64,000 nt of DNA from Micropterix aruncella (lineage: Eukaryota; Arthropoda; Insecta; Lepidoptera; Micropterigidae). The stretch spans positions 21,816,752 through 21,880,751 of the forward strand of contig OX155967.1 of the NCBI GenBank assembly GCA_944548615.1. Reading direction: 5' to 3'. This document shows, piece by piece, positions 45,053 through 55,436 of this stretch. A program made the translations under genes and the position numbers. Positions within the stretch are counted from its first letter, which is position 1; each line of letters opens with the position of its first letter. The notes under the pieces were generated by a model that was given only the letters and a program-made list of their open reading frames with translations, had not been told where the DNA came from and searched no databases.

Positions 45053-45312
45053 TTAATACTGTCTGGGTGCAATGGAATTTGGAAGTAGGCATTATTCAAA
45101 TCTAATACAGTAATAAATTTCACCCCATAAAACCTTTGTATTAGATCGGATATGACTGGTGGAGTCTCGATCTCCCCTACCTTTTTACTATTTAATTCCC
45201 TAGCGTCTAATAATATCCGCACAGTTCCATCCTTTTTCAGAGTTACTGTGATGGGGCTACAATGGTTTGTGGAACAGCGCTCAATCAATCCTTGTTCGAG
45301 CATCTCCTCCAA
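45053..45312 (-). pseudogene. RT N-terminal part, gypsy element 3
   Basis: Reads EEMLEQGLIERCSTNHCSPI, KKDGTVRILLDARELNSKKV, FITVLDLNNAYFQIPLHPDS, the fingers region of gypsy RT. The frame is cut after LHPDS by the TTAA-type terminus and never reaches the catalytic box. Confidence 0.88.
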
Positions 45313-45338
45313 CTTATCTGTGACCTTTTCCCTGTATG

Positions 45339-45788
45339 CTAACGGAATTGGATATGATCTTGCGGTGAATGGTTTTCTTCCAATAATTTAATTTCATGTT
45401 GGTACATTTTTGTCCGACGTCTATTGCTAAATACCGCACTGTTATCCTCTAATGTTTTGATCAGCGCTTCTTTCTGCAATTGCGTGAGTTCAAGTGTTGC
45501 TATGTGTTCCTTTATTGTGGGAGTTTTGGTCGCGGTAACATTGATATGTCCAGCCAATGGTATCCCTTTGATGTCTGGTTGTGATGATCTCTTATCCCTG
45601 CTAACATCAGATCTGTCGAATTCTATGGCCAGTTTCCGGGACCTTAGTGCTAACATATTGCTAGGTTTTCCCTGGGTACATATTACTACCTGATGCGCTT
45701 CCAGAAAATCGTACCCCAAGATTATTGGTCGTATGAGTCCTTCTACAATTAAAAATGGTGTATTTATGGTATCTGACCTCAACGTTAA
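45339..45788 (-). pseudogene. Protease C-terminal part and RT linker, gypsy element 3
   Basis: Reads FLIVEGLIRPIILGYDFLEAHQ (protease C-terminal loop), then a linker to HEIKLLEENHSPQDHIQF. A 1-nt shift separates it from the RT frame. Upstream it joins the protease half at 47192 once the element 45789-47191 is removed. Confidence 0.85.
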
Positions 45789-47191
45789 CCCGGTCGCTCC
45801 GTAACATCCCCTGGGGGACCAAATGTCGGCCGCCTAACACTCCGTAACGTTCGGTACGGGACCAAACGCTGGCCGCTGCGAAAAATGCAATTTACAATTC
45901 GACACGCCGTACTATATACTTTCTGAGGGCGCTACGATATGGCCAAAATATCTTTAATTCAACATTTCCGTCTCGCAATATCGAAGGACGATTTAAAAAG
46001 TGAGCATAGACGTCAAACGCACAGTGTCCGCCGGCAACCCCCTCGGCCGTGTACGGTTCCGCGAAATGGGTGATAAAAATGGTGTGTGTGCAGTGTTTGA
46101 GTGTTATTTACTGGAGAACAGTGAGTAATTTGCATTTTAAGTAGTTTCGGAATGAGGATTAGTCATTTGAGATAGTCCATTTGCTGTTTTTCACGAATTT
46201 TTAAACAAAAGACTTTGGCGACGACACACCCCTCGCGAAAAAATGGCCGTTTTTATTTTTTAATGTTTGTGAAATATCCCGATATATCGCGAAATATGAC
46301 GTAATGTCGCTTTAATTTACTAGCAAAATAGGTATTGCTTCATTTACATCCTAAGTTATCACATAATTAGGCGTATTTTGAACATTATATGTTGTTTTCT
46401 AATATGACTCGCGCAAAGAAACTTGTTTTGATAATTACTATGAGAGAATTAAGTGCGATTTTCCATAGTTTTTCGATGAAATATGACTCTTTGGAGTATA
46501 GTAATTAGTTATTAGACATATAATAAGTATATAATGAGACAATATAATTGAAAAAATCTAACGAATTTTATATTATGAGCATTCAAAGTTTATTATTAAG
46601 TTTTGGACGCAAACTCTCAAAACTTTAGATTTTTCTGTAATATCAGACAAAGCTCAAAGTTCTGGTGTGATTTCTAAGAAGTGTGATGTAGTAATAAAGT
46701 TATTTTAAAAGAATTTCATATAAAAAAAAACCATAAGTAGTCACAAATTAAAAATTAAAAAATTTTTTTTTTACAAGAATACAAAAAAAAAATCTTGGCT
46801 GAATAAATAAATATTTTTGTATACAATTAAGACAAAAAAAATATGGTTTTGGTAAAGCATTTAATAAAGAACATAACTGTATTTACAATTTTTGCATATT
46901 TTACGTATTTTGTGACAAAAAATTCGAAATGATTTTATAGGCGAGTTTTTTCAGTTTGCCAATTTTGTAATATTTATTCATTATTATCTTAATTGTTTTA
47001 CGAGATAAGGTTATAATGTTTTATATGTCAAATTTCAATGCGATCATTTTTCTATTTATCTTTTTTAAATCCGTTTAGTGGTTTATAAGTTATGATCGTT
47101 TTTCTTAAGGCCGTTGACTCGCGTCGATTTTTTGCCCGATTATGTCGCGCGCAAAAGTGATAGGTGAGTTTTTACTTCGCGAGAGGAGGGT
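45789..47191. mobile_element. TTAA-type nonautonomous (piggyBac-like) element
   Basis: 1403 bp, flanked by TTAA at 45785-45788 and 47192-47195. The ends read CCCGG... and ...GAGGAGGGT, so only CCC is shared as an inverted terminus. With one TTAA removed the protease frame reads straight through (KIVLLPL then TLRSDTINTPF), which proves the boundaries. No long ORF inside. The right two-thirds match 3210-4221. Confidence 0.9.
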
Positions 47192-47693
47192 TTAATGGTA
47201 GTAACACTATTTTAGTGACTTTCTTGCTTTTGGCCCCCATAGCGCCCCTCTATTGTAATGTCTGGATGGGCATTAGTGGGTATTTGTTTCCTTCTGGGTC
47301 TACCTCCTTCCAAAATTCGAATGATACGACAGTTATCTGGCTTCCTGTGTCTACCAGACAACACATCTCATATCTGCCGACTATTGCAGTGATTTCGGGG
47401 AGAGTAGGTAAATATCTACTGTCTGTTTTCTCATTATAGTTATTCTCCTCAAAAATGTTAAGTGTTGATGGATGTGACATAGGTGTGGGTTCGGCGTGAG
47501 AGTCCGCCCCTGCTACCACATAATGAAATGCCTGCATCAGTACGTTGCCCATAGTAAGTAAGTTGGCGTCGTAGCAGGCTTTGTATCCTACTCCCATATA
47601 TTCAGCCCATCCCTTATGCGCATCTATGGGTCGTTTTCTCCCTTGTTTTAGTTTACCTTTCCCCTGTCCTGGCCTCCATCCTACCTTCAGCAT
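47192..47693 (-). pseudogene. gag C-terminal and protease N-terminal part, gypsy element 3
   Basis: Contains VGRYEMCCLVDTGSQITVVS, the retropepsin active-site motif (Asp-Thr-Gly), preceded by a Lys/Gly-rich stretch (GQGKGKLKQGRKRP). It is split from its C-terminal half by the TTAA element. Confidence 0.85.
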
Positions 47694-48187
47694 CTGTGAT
47701 AATGCTGAAAGGGTAGGTTTCTTTCTCCGTGTAGTGTCAGCCTCGCCAGTTCCCCCAACAACTGCGCTGTCTAACTTCCCACTGTTTGGTTTTTCTTATA
47801 TGCTAAAGGTTTAGGTTTTTTGTTATTCTTTCTATTATGACTTACTATGCTCTTTGGCAATGCTACCCCCTCCGTTGTAATGGTGAAGTCTCGTCGATTC
47901 CCAGAAGTCTATTGTTTTGTATGACCCGTTGTTTTTGATGCCGTAGCTGCACGCGGCCCTGGTCTTCGGTCGTGCTTTATCAGTTTTCCGACGGTGTCGT
48001 AGCTGTGGCTTCTTTTTCCTCCTCGGGCTCGGCCTCAATGTGATGTACATACTTCCCTTTGTTTTGTTCCCTTCTTCGATGAGACTCGTCGGTGTGTCTT
48101 GTCCTTGTGAAGTCTTTGTTTTAGATTGACCGTTTTTGGAGTGGCGCTGATTGTATTAGACCTTACCGCGTCCTCAATGACGCGCCT
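47694..48187 (-). other. Basic, low-confidence gag tail of gypsy element 3
   Basis: Short minus-strand frames rich in Lys and Arg (RPSPRRKKKPQLRHRRK) with no zinc knuckle. Position suggests the nucleocapsid part of gag, but there is no diagnostic motif. Confidence 0.35.
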
Positions 48188-48232
48188 CAGCCGCCGTTGT
48201 CTAGGGTAGTCTACCCTAGACAACGGCGGCTG
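48188..48232. repeat. Perfect 22-bp inverted repeat with single central base
   Basis: 48188-48209 is the exact reverse complement of 48211-48232, around CTAGGGTAG T CTACCCTAG. It lies near the broken 3' edge of the piggyBac-like fragment. Confidence 0.95.
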
Positions 48233-48264
48233 CAACGTCACCAAAACGTCGGGTCCTACAAATT

Positions 48265-49231
48265 TCACGCGGTAAATTCGTTTTCTATCCTATTTATAAT
48301 TGAATATACTCTTTTTCTTTCCGTGAAGAAAAGAGTGGGGTATACAGATTCAGAGTTAGAGGCAACAGTGACGACGCTGTTGTCATTCCACTTGCACGCA
48401 ATTATTTCAGCATTTCTGGAGGTTCTGAAATCAAATGACCCACACTCTGTTTTTTTATAAACTTTGTTTTTAGGAAGAGGACACTGTGAGAGTCTGGTTT
48501 CTCTGATCGTTCCTGTTGCCTTTATATTTCTCATTTTCAGTTCAAACAAAAGCGGCACTGACGTGAAAAAGTTATCAAAAAAGAATTTTAATTTTTTTAT
48601 AGTTGACTTTCTCTCTTGGAGTTTATCTGCATATTGAAGTACGACAGAGCCGCCTAAGCCGTATTTTTGGTATTCCGTAACCGCTATACAGTAAAACTCC
48701 AATAAAGCAGGCTAATTCACTCACTGTAATGTTGGGGCTCGAGTTTTTTTGAGCTGCATAATTATTAGTGTACTTCAAGATCATCTCGAGAATATCTTCG
48801 TTGTAAAGCTGTTCAAAATATTCTTTTGGTTCTAGCAATCGACGCCGTCCATAAACTGCTTCCCAATTTTGAGATGACAGATCTGCTTCAAGATCTTTTT
48901 TGACCCAGTCATACGATGTAGGTAGATCATACGTATGTATAACTGATGGAGTACAACTCTCCGTCGAAGTCGAAGTGTTACCTGCGCGACGTCGTTTGGC
49001 AATTTGCGAAAGAGGCACATCATCCTCACTGTCATAGTCCTCAACAAAGTTTACAATCTGTGCTTCAGCTCGAAGTTGCAATCCGGGCAGATTTGATAAT
49101 GTTACTGAATCCTCAGCACCAGAATCCTCATCGGTGTTGTATTCATTTGCTTTTTCAGGAGGATTAATATAAATAGTATCTGGCACAATAAAATCATCAT
49201 CAGCTTCCAACGCCTCAATGATTTCGTGCAA
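48265..49231 (-). pseudogene. PGBD3-like piggyBac transposase with a large internal deletion
   Basis: The N-terminal part has IIEALEADDDFIVPDTIYI, an acidic Asp/Glu-rich stretch, DWVKKDLEAD, then EYFEQLYNEDILEMI and ELACFIGVLLYSGY. It then joins directly (about 48690-48710) to a much later part: AVTEYQKYGLGGSVVLQYAD, FFFDNFFTSVPLLFEL. The segment with the first catalytic Asp is gone and the frame changes. The end (after IINRIENEF) lacks the MGGVD block too. A TTTCAG acceptor precedes the first residues at about 49232, so a small 5' exon probably existed. Confidence 0.85.
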
Positions 49232-49268
49232 TTTCTGAAATAGGCAAAATTTGATAGTGTATTTTACT

Positions 49269-49619
49269 AAGGTCCTTTATAAAGGTCGAATATTTAAAAT
49301 ACCCTAAAAATAATCAAAATAAATAATAAATGTAAAATTTAAAAGTTAGCTATGAAATATAATTATTTCTTATATTAAACCACGTTTCAAATGTATTTCA
49401 AACAATAAAAGATTCAAAAAACACTCACCTGAAAGTTGACATATTTTTCCGTATATTGGTATTATTTTAAAATCGACAAAACACAACTGTGCTTCACTCA
49501 ACACAAGAAATATAATAATAACTAACTCCCTCTTTGCGTTTGTGCTGACACAAGATATCAAACTGCCCTCATAAAATTTAAAATATTATTTTTGTCACTC
49601 GACCTTTATAAAGGACCTT
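49269..49619. mobile_element. Small element with 21-bp terminal inverted repeats
   Basis: 49269-49289 and 49599-49619 are exact reverse complements, each holding the palindrome CCTTTATAAAGG. The 351-bp interval has no coding sequence. Its right edge meets gag of gypsy element 3 and its left edge the piggyBac-like fragment, so it could instead be the 5' part of that transposon. Confidence 0.75.
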
Positions 49620-49922
49620 CGGGGAATCTGGGTTAATTGATACCCATTGTGTCTGTACCGCCTCCGGTAGTTGCCTTATAATGGTATTGATCAGATGTAT
49701 TTCCGGAATAGGGTATGTGAGTCCCCGAGCCATGTCCAATTTTTTTGAAAAGTATTCCAACTTAGAGACCCCAGATTCTCTGCTTAGAATCCTCTCTCGC
49801 ACGCGATCCGGTGCAGCTAGATTCCAATATATTTACAAGAACTCCTTCTCGAAATCGTCGACAGTCGTCCATCGGTGCTTGAAGATTTCCAATACCGATC
49901 TTATGGCCGGCGTTAAGCACTC
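49620..49922 (-). pseudogene. gag fragment, gypsy element 3
   Basis: Minus-strand reading AIRSVLEIFKHRWTTVDDF, an in-frame TAA after EKEFL, then YWNLAAPDRVRERIL, SKLEYFSKKLDMARGLTYPI and NTIIRQLPEAVQTQW. The pattern of Trp-x-Thr-Val-x-x-Phe followed later by ...FSKKLxMAR is that of capsid regions in this gypsy group. Confidence 0.7.
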
Positions 49923-49924
49923 CG

Positions 49925-50446
49925 TGAACCCGCGGGAAAATGATTCCTGGCGGGATGAATGTACCTGCAGCATTAACGCAAGCTAGCATGATTACATTTA
50001 GTCCTCTTTCACTAGAAGTGGCCGCTCCTATTTGCTTCGCCTTAATATCGCTTAGGACACGAGCTGTCTTATGAACAGTGGAACAACCGGTTTCGTCGAG
50101 ATTCCACACATTCTGAGGTGTGAGTTTATATCTAAAATATATGTCCCCCAGTTTATCAAAAAATACTGTCGCGTTAGCCTTATTGAAACAGGCCATTCTT
50201 CCTAAGCTGGTGGCTTCAGGTTTGCGGAGAGATATCCTTCTATGGTGAGATTTTCTAAAATCCCCGTACCACTGTCGACCTGCAGCTTCATGAACATTCC
50301 ACAAGTCGGGAATCTTAATGTTGTTAGCTTTCGCGTATTGGAAAGCTACCTTTTCATTTCTTCATTGGTAACACCGTAGTTCCATTGTGCTGCTTTTATG
50401 ATGTATGAGAGCAATTCCTCCTCTTGCTCAATGTTGAATACTTCGA
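49925..50446 (-). pseudogene. Pogo/Tigger-like transposase, central part
   Basis: Reads FNIEQEEELLSYIIKAAQWN, AKANNIKIPDLWN, then the catalytic start LTPQNVWNLDETGCSTV (first Asp), VNAAGTFIPPGIIFPRV. This is the DDE_1 (pogo/Tigger/jerky) type. A frameshift lies near 50352 and the sequence ends at a junction with gypsy gag before the second catalytic Asp. Its N-terminal part is at 54860-54993, beyond the inserted transposon 50447-54859. Confidence 0.88.
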
Positions 50447-53400
50447 CCGTAGCAATTAACATAGTCGTATGTGAAAAATCGCTACTTTAGGATATGGCCG
50501 TTCAAAGTTTCAAATAGTATAAAATGAACAATAGCTATTGTACCTTAACCAAATTTGGTATGACATATTACAATATTAATTAGCTTACCTAGTAGTATAT
50601 GCAAGTTTATCAAAAATGTATCGGAAATATGAGAAACTGCACATGCAACATTGTTAACCGATAAATTATCCAACTATTTTGTAGGAAATGGCAGATCCGA
50701 CATTATTAATTGAACTACAATTTCTGAATTTGGTCGGATATGGCACAACCCGCAGTATTACCTGGACTTTGAAATCTCATTTATGTTGGATGTACCACTG
50801 AATGTCTGCAACTAAATTATAACAATAAAAATAACAGTCTTAGTAAGTTACATTTGAGACCAGCCTCATTTTACTTAACATAATTTCGAAGTATCGTTAC
50901 TTTGAATTCAGTTCTGACGTTCCAAGTATGGTGAAAATGAAAGAGTACATAGAAGAACGATAAACATTAGAAATCATCTGCTCCTTCCTGGTACTCTAAT
51001 CACTAATGTACATCGAGAAGTTGTCCATACAGGAAAAGAAGATGCAAGACCTGAAAAATCTATCCCGGTACATGCCCGACCAGTACCTAACTTTCTAGCC
51101 CGAAATTTTTGCTTGGCCTACATTATAATTGAGAGAGTAGAGATGGAACAATGTTTTGATTTTAGAAATACATGTGTTTGAATTGAAATATTGGTTTTAT
51201 TATTAGTGTAATCAACATTATTAGCTACATCTACACACGTTTTTTTTTAAATTCAGAAAGGGCACATTTTTTTAAACTGATTATCAATTATCATTTTATT
51301 GTGTTTGTTTTATTATTCAATAAAATAAATTAATGATGAGCTTCATGAATTTTTGCAGCATTGTAGGATATAATCAGTTTTTTGGCTCTCCTGTAAAGTT
51401 TAAAAAAGCAAAAATTGCCCTTTCTGCATTTAGCGGTTCAGTTTTACCTTAATATAATTATTACCGTTAATAAAGCACTGTTATAAACTTAGATTGAACC
51501 TAATCAGTTTTAACTTAATCGTCTTCTGAATCATTTTCTTCACGAGTAGAAGCGTTGGTGTGAGGTAGGTTTAAATAAAAGTCATGGTAGCGCTCAGGAA
51601 CGATTCCCCCTCTGCATAGATCTGTAATATCCTTATATTTTTCTTTACTGATGGGCAAAGGTCCTTCATACGCCTGATTCAGTTCAAGATTATTTTCCAG
51701 CCTTTTCTTGTTTCGGGTGCCAGATCGCAACACAACGATTGTCTTTGGTTCTTCATCAAAATCGTACTTATACTCTATTCTATCGTTCTGTTCTGCACTT
51801 ATTTTCACATCTATTATGGATTTCCAAGACACCTTCTCGTTTCTGGTATTCTTTGTCCAATTCTTGTTTACTAGCAAGGCTTTAAAATCGAAAATGTCTT
51901 CTTGTCTTATTTCTTTCACTACGTAAGGATCACCTTCAGACTTAGCCCAACGGACTAAGCAATACCATTCTTCTGGAACCCAAATCGTTTTGTATTTGCT
52001 ATACCGTTCTACTGTCGCGTGCACACTGTCTCCCTCGTTTTGTGTATGACCTTTTTCTAGAAAACGATGGGTGACAGTTACTCCGAGCTTTTTTGCTACG
52101 AACATGTAGAGCGAAAACACGATCCGGTTCCTATTTTGGCCTGCGCAGTTATCAGACCAAAAACGAAATTCCTTGACGCCTCGTTCAGCATGGAATTTGA
52201 TGAAGTTGAGTAGACAACTAGATACTTCGATAGAGCCGCGCCGAGCGATTGCTTCATGCCATAGGTAGCAGGTGCCTATCTTGGATACTAAATCATAGAC
52301 CGTGAAATTTAATGTAGCGAACCGCCTCTTGTAGTAGAGTACGCTGATTTCTCCGTAAGGGGTCACTAAAACTTTCTGAAAATCAAAGGTAGCAGTGACC
52401 AAGTCATCTTTGTGGACTTCAGCCTCTTGCTTGTCGGATTTCTTTAAATCTCGTGCCCTTTTTTTGCGATGTTGGTGTAAATCAAACGCAGCTTTCTCTT
52501 CGTCTGTTGCAGTCGATATTTTGTTCTCAAACACGTGGCAGACATCACATTTATCTTTTTTAGGTCTGTGAAGTGCCAGGTTGAAGTTGGCATTAACTAC
52601 TTCTCTATACTGCCTTTTCGTAGTTGCTTTTGAGGAATATTTAATTTTGTTAGCATCGAACCATTCGCAGTACAGTTTATACATCCGAGATATGCTCTCA
52701 ACGCCTTCAAGGTAGAGCTTGCTTGAATTCTTACGAACGTAATGAGCCTCAACTACTGGAAAACATCTTACGTGATCGCAAACACTTTTGACCATGTCAT
52801 CATTATAAATGCGTCTTTTATGTTCATAACGACCCCTTTTGTCATCTTCTATCACCGTGTTCCCATCAAACTTCTTCCAGGCCGTGCTCACCACGCGTTC
52901 ACTTAGAGCTATAGTGTTGAGGAACATTGTCTTGCATACCTTCACTGGTTTCTTCTCTGCATCCGGCAAAAAGTATTGATAAGTATTCTGTCTGTCGTGC
53001 TTCGTAACTTCCGTTGTTTGGCGTCGCTTGATACTCTTCTTTGTGTTTTTAATAACAAATTCCCAGTGTTTTTTCTTCTCACCTAAAAGCCAAAAATATT
53101 TAAAGACTCGCTTTCGATCTTCATGAGAAATTTTTTTGGTACACTTCAATCGGCACTTATCGTTACAAGGATCCTTTAATTCTTTACTTTCGACAACCCT
53201 CCCCTTTTTGTTCACGAATTCTTCGCCGCTGTTTTTCTTCAGTTTTCTTTGGACCACAAGCCACCTTTCTCTATGCGCAAGGCGCTTCTTTCCCTTATCA
53301 GTCTTAAAGGCTTTTTTCTGGAACTGGTTGTAGAAGATGGCGTATGAACATGAGTTACAGAAGAGTTCTCGGATGGTATACCCATGTTTTCATAAACCTC

Positions 53401-54859
53401 GTGGGTGGGAAGCGCGTGATTCATAGAAGAGATCTGGGACTGTGTTCCTATGTTTACACATCCACCATCGCTAGGAAGCCAAGAAAAGGGACTAGGGGAC
53501 GGCATCGGTGTTATTACTGTGTAATCAAATTGTGTGAAATCTACGTCTTCATTGGTTTCCAGAACTTTTGGCGAGTTGCAAGTTGTTGCTAAGCTGTCAA
53601 GAGCAGAAACGCTTGGAGTTGGTGTCTTTGGTTGAGTTACTGGATTCACGTGGATGGGATTCACTATATCAGGAAAGTCTCCCACGAGGCTCTTGGCACT
53701 GTCATCAGAAATGTCTCCAATGAGATATTTCAGTTGCACAATCTCGTCTTCAAAGCCAGCAGGAAGAGGCGACGGTTCTCCTAAAATAAATGATACTATG
53801 TGAGCAAACAAAGCAAGCAAGCCAAACCAAGTAAATGCAGTTAGAAAGATAACTTATTGAAAAAAAACTAATTGATTCCTCTTTTATATCACATAAGACA
53901 AAAATAAAACTTTCAACAAACAACAATGTCATTCATACCATATCCAATAGTAGCTTGTTCATTAAGCGAACAATAATGTCGATGTTGTACACATCCGACA
54001 CCAAGAAATGAGAAATAAACAGTTAACAAAGTCAGTAATGCCATATCCGACAAAATACAATCAAACTAACAGCAGTCAATAATGTAGGAAGTGGTACATC
54101 CTACAATATTAGGTATCAAATGAACATGCAATAAAGTCTGTAGTACCATATCCGACAAAACAAAACTATCTCCGATCAAGCAATAATGTAGTATGTGACA
54201 CATCCGACACAGTAAACGAAATAGAAAGCCATTAACATTGATGTATCTGCCATTTACGACATTATTGTCCGTTCTGAGTAGTTTTCAACATTTCTTTAAA
54301 AATATGAATTCAATAATACGCTAATAATAATCAATAATTAATTATGTTTAGGCTAGGTATTATGAAATGATAAAATAAATATTTCTTACTTACTTTGTCT
54401 CTTTTTTCTCAGATAAGTTTCCACGTCATAAGTGTCCGTTAATTCAAAATTTGGATCGTTTTGTGGCGGAATTGGTGGATTCAATAATTCTAATATCCGT
54501 CTTGACCTCGACATAACGGAAACATTGAATTTGTAATAAAATTGGCGAAAAATTTATACGTTGAAAAATAAAACGGACGCGTGCGCTCCTCCCTATAACT
54601 TTGTCGGAACTGGCACATCCGCGCCACCCGCTCGCGAATGTTCCCTTCCCGCGCCCCGCAGATAACGTCTCAATGCACTATACGACAATATTAACCGTGC
54701 GCACTGAACACATACAACTTTTTCCACTTGGAAAAACAAAGATGGTTGATTTAAGGAATTTAATAATTTGCGGGGGCATTCATAATCTTATTCTAAGACT
54801 TTTAATGCAATAAAATGAAAATCGCAAAAATGTATATCCGACAATGTTAATTGCTACGG
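50447..54859 (-). mobile_element. DNA transposon encoding the SDxCxGQNRN protein, with TCGA duplication
   Basis: 4413 bp. Termini CCGTAGCAATTAACAT are identical and inverted (then A/T, GTCG), flanked by TCGA at 50443-50446 and 54860-54863. Removing it plus one TCGA restores the pogo reading frame (NATQK then VEVFNIEQ). The noncoding parts carry scattered copies of TGTCGGATAT, which also lies within the right terminus. A 4-bp duplication is reported for the Sola superfamily; membership is a guess. 50467-51514 holds no gene. Confidence 0.9.
51515..54514 (-). pseudogene. Putative transposase, SDxCxGQNRN family, copy B (two exons, one frameshift)
   Basis: Exon 1 runs from ATG at 54514 to a GTAAGT donor at 54393 (40 codons plus 1 nt: MSRSRRILELLNPPIPPQND...). 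Exon 2 begins after TTTTAG at 53780 in matching phase (EPSPLPAGFEDEIVQLKYL) and runs to an A-run near 53316, where a 1-nt shift moves the frame into the 580-codon body. The body has a Cys-rich segment (CNDKCRLKC), a knuckle CDVC, TFDFQK, FWSDNCAGQNRN and GHTQNEGDSVHATVE, aligning with copy A. The body's annotated start is a GTG; coding sequence clearly extends upstream (GKKRLAHRERWLVVQRK). The protein most likely mobilises this element. Whether the frameshift is real or a sequencing slip in an A6-A7 run cannot be told. Confidence 0.75.
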
Positions 54860-54993
54860 TCGACTTTTTGTGTTGCATTATTTGCAATATCTTTAAAGTT
54901 TGCTGCTCCAGATGATTTATATTTTTTAATGTGTCTAGCGAGTGTGCTTTTTGAGACTCCGTGACAAAATATTAATAAGGCATTTCCATTCTA
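54860..54993 (-). pseudogene. Pogo/Tigger-like transposase, N-terminal helix-turn-helix part
   Basis: Minus-strand reading GVSKSTLARHIKKYKSSGA then NFKDIANNATQK, the psq-type DNA-binding helix-turn-helix of pogo transposases. It continues in frame into 50446 when the transposon and one TCGA are removed. Upstream it fades into a poly-A run, so the very start is lost. Confidence 0.8.
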
Positions 54994-55209
54994 TAGCTTG
55001 AAATTTAACATGGCATCAGAGATATTTTTTTTTTTTTTTTTAACGGCAGTCAACCTGTTAAGCAGATCGCACCATATTAAAAAAATAGCCTTACCCTCGC
55101 TTTTTACTTTTTTGACCATTGCATCAATGTGTTTTATAGTGTCGCCAACGATCACTACTAAAGTAGGATCCCTGTAATCCCCTTTGAACTGAAACAATAT
55201 TAAAAACAT
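54994..55209 (-). other. Exon-like fragment, unrecognised
   Basis: After a good acceptor (TTTCAG) the minus strand reads FKGDYRDPTLVVIVGDTIKH and continues open for about 40 codons to an A-run. I do not recognise it. It may be another part of a pogo-type gene or a transduced host exon. Confidence 0.35.
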
Positions 55210-55436
55210 ATATAAATTAAATAAAACCGGTCAAGTTATAACTCGAGTTATAACTACCCCTCGGGGTGAGTTGGCATAAAGTGATATGGATAGGGATATT
55301 TATGCAAAACACAGCAATTTTCGTGGAAAAACCTTTTATTTTATCAAACATGAATTCTTCAAGAAAAATCAACTAAGAATGTAGTTGGGTGCTCGCTTAT
55401 TTGAACTGGTGGGTTCAATTTTCGCACAATTTTACT

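Larger units (their letters stand above)
45053..49922 (-). mobile_element. Gypsy-type element 3, decayed and interrupted
   Basis: Pieces of one minus-strand element: gag (49922-49620), a possible gag tail (about 48187-47694), protease (47693-47192 plus 45788 on) and the RT start (45312-45053). It is interrupted by a MITE and a piggyBac-like fragment between gag pieces, by a TTAA element in protease, and cut off in RT. No LTRs are visible. Confidence 0.7.
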
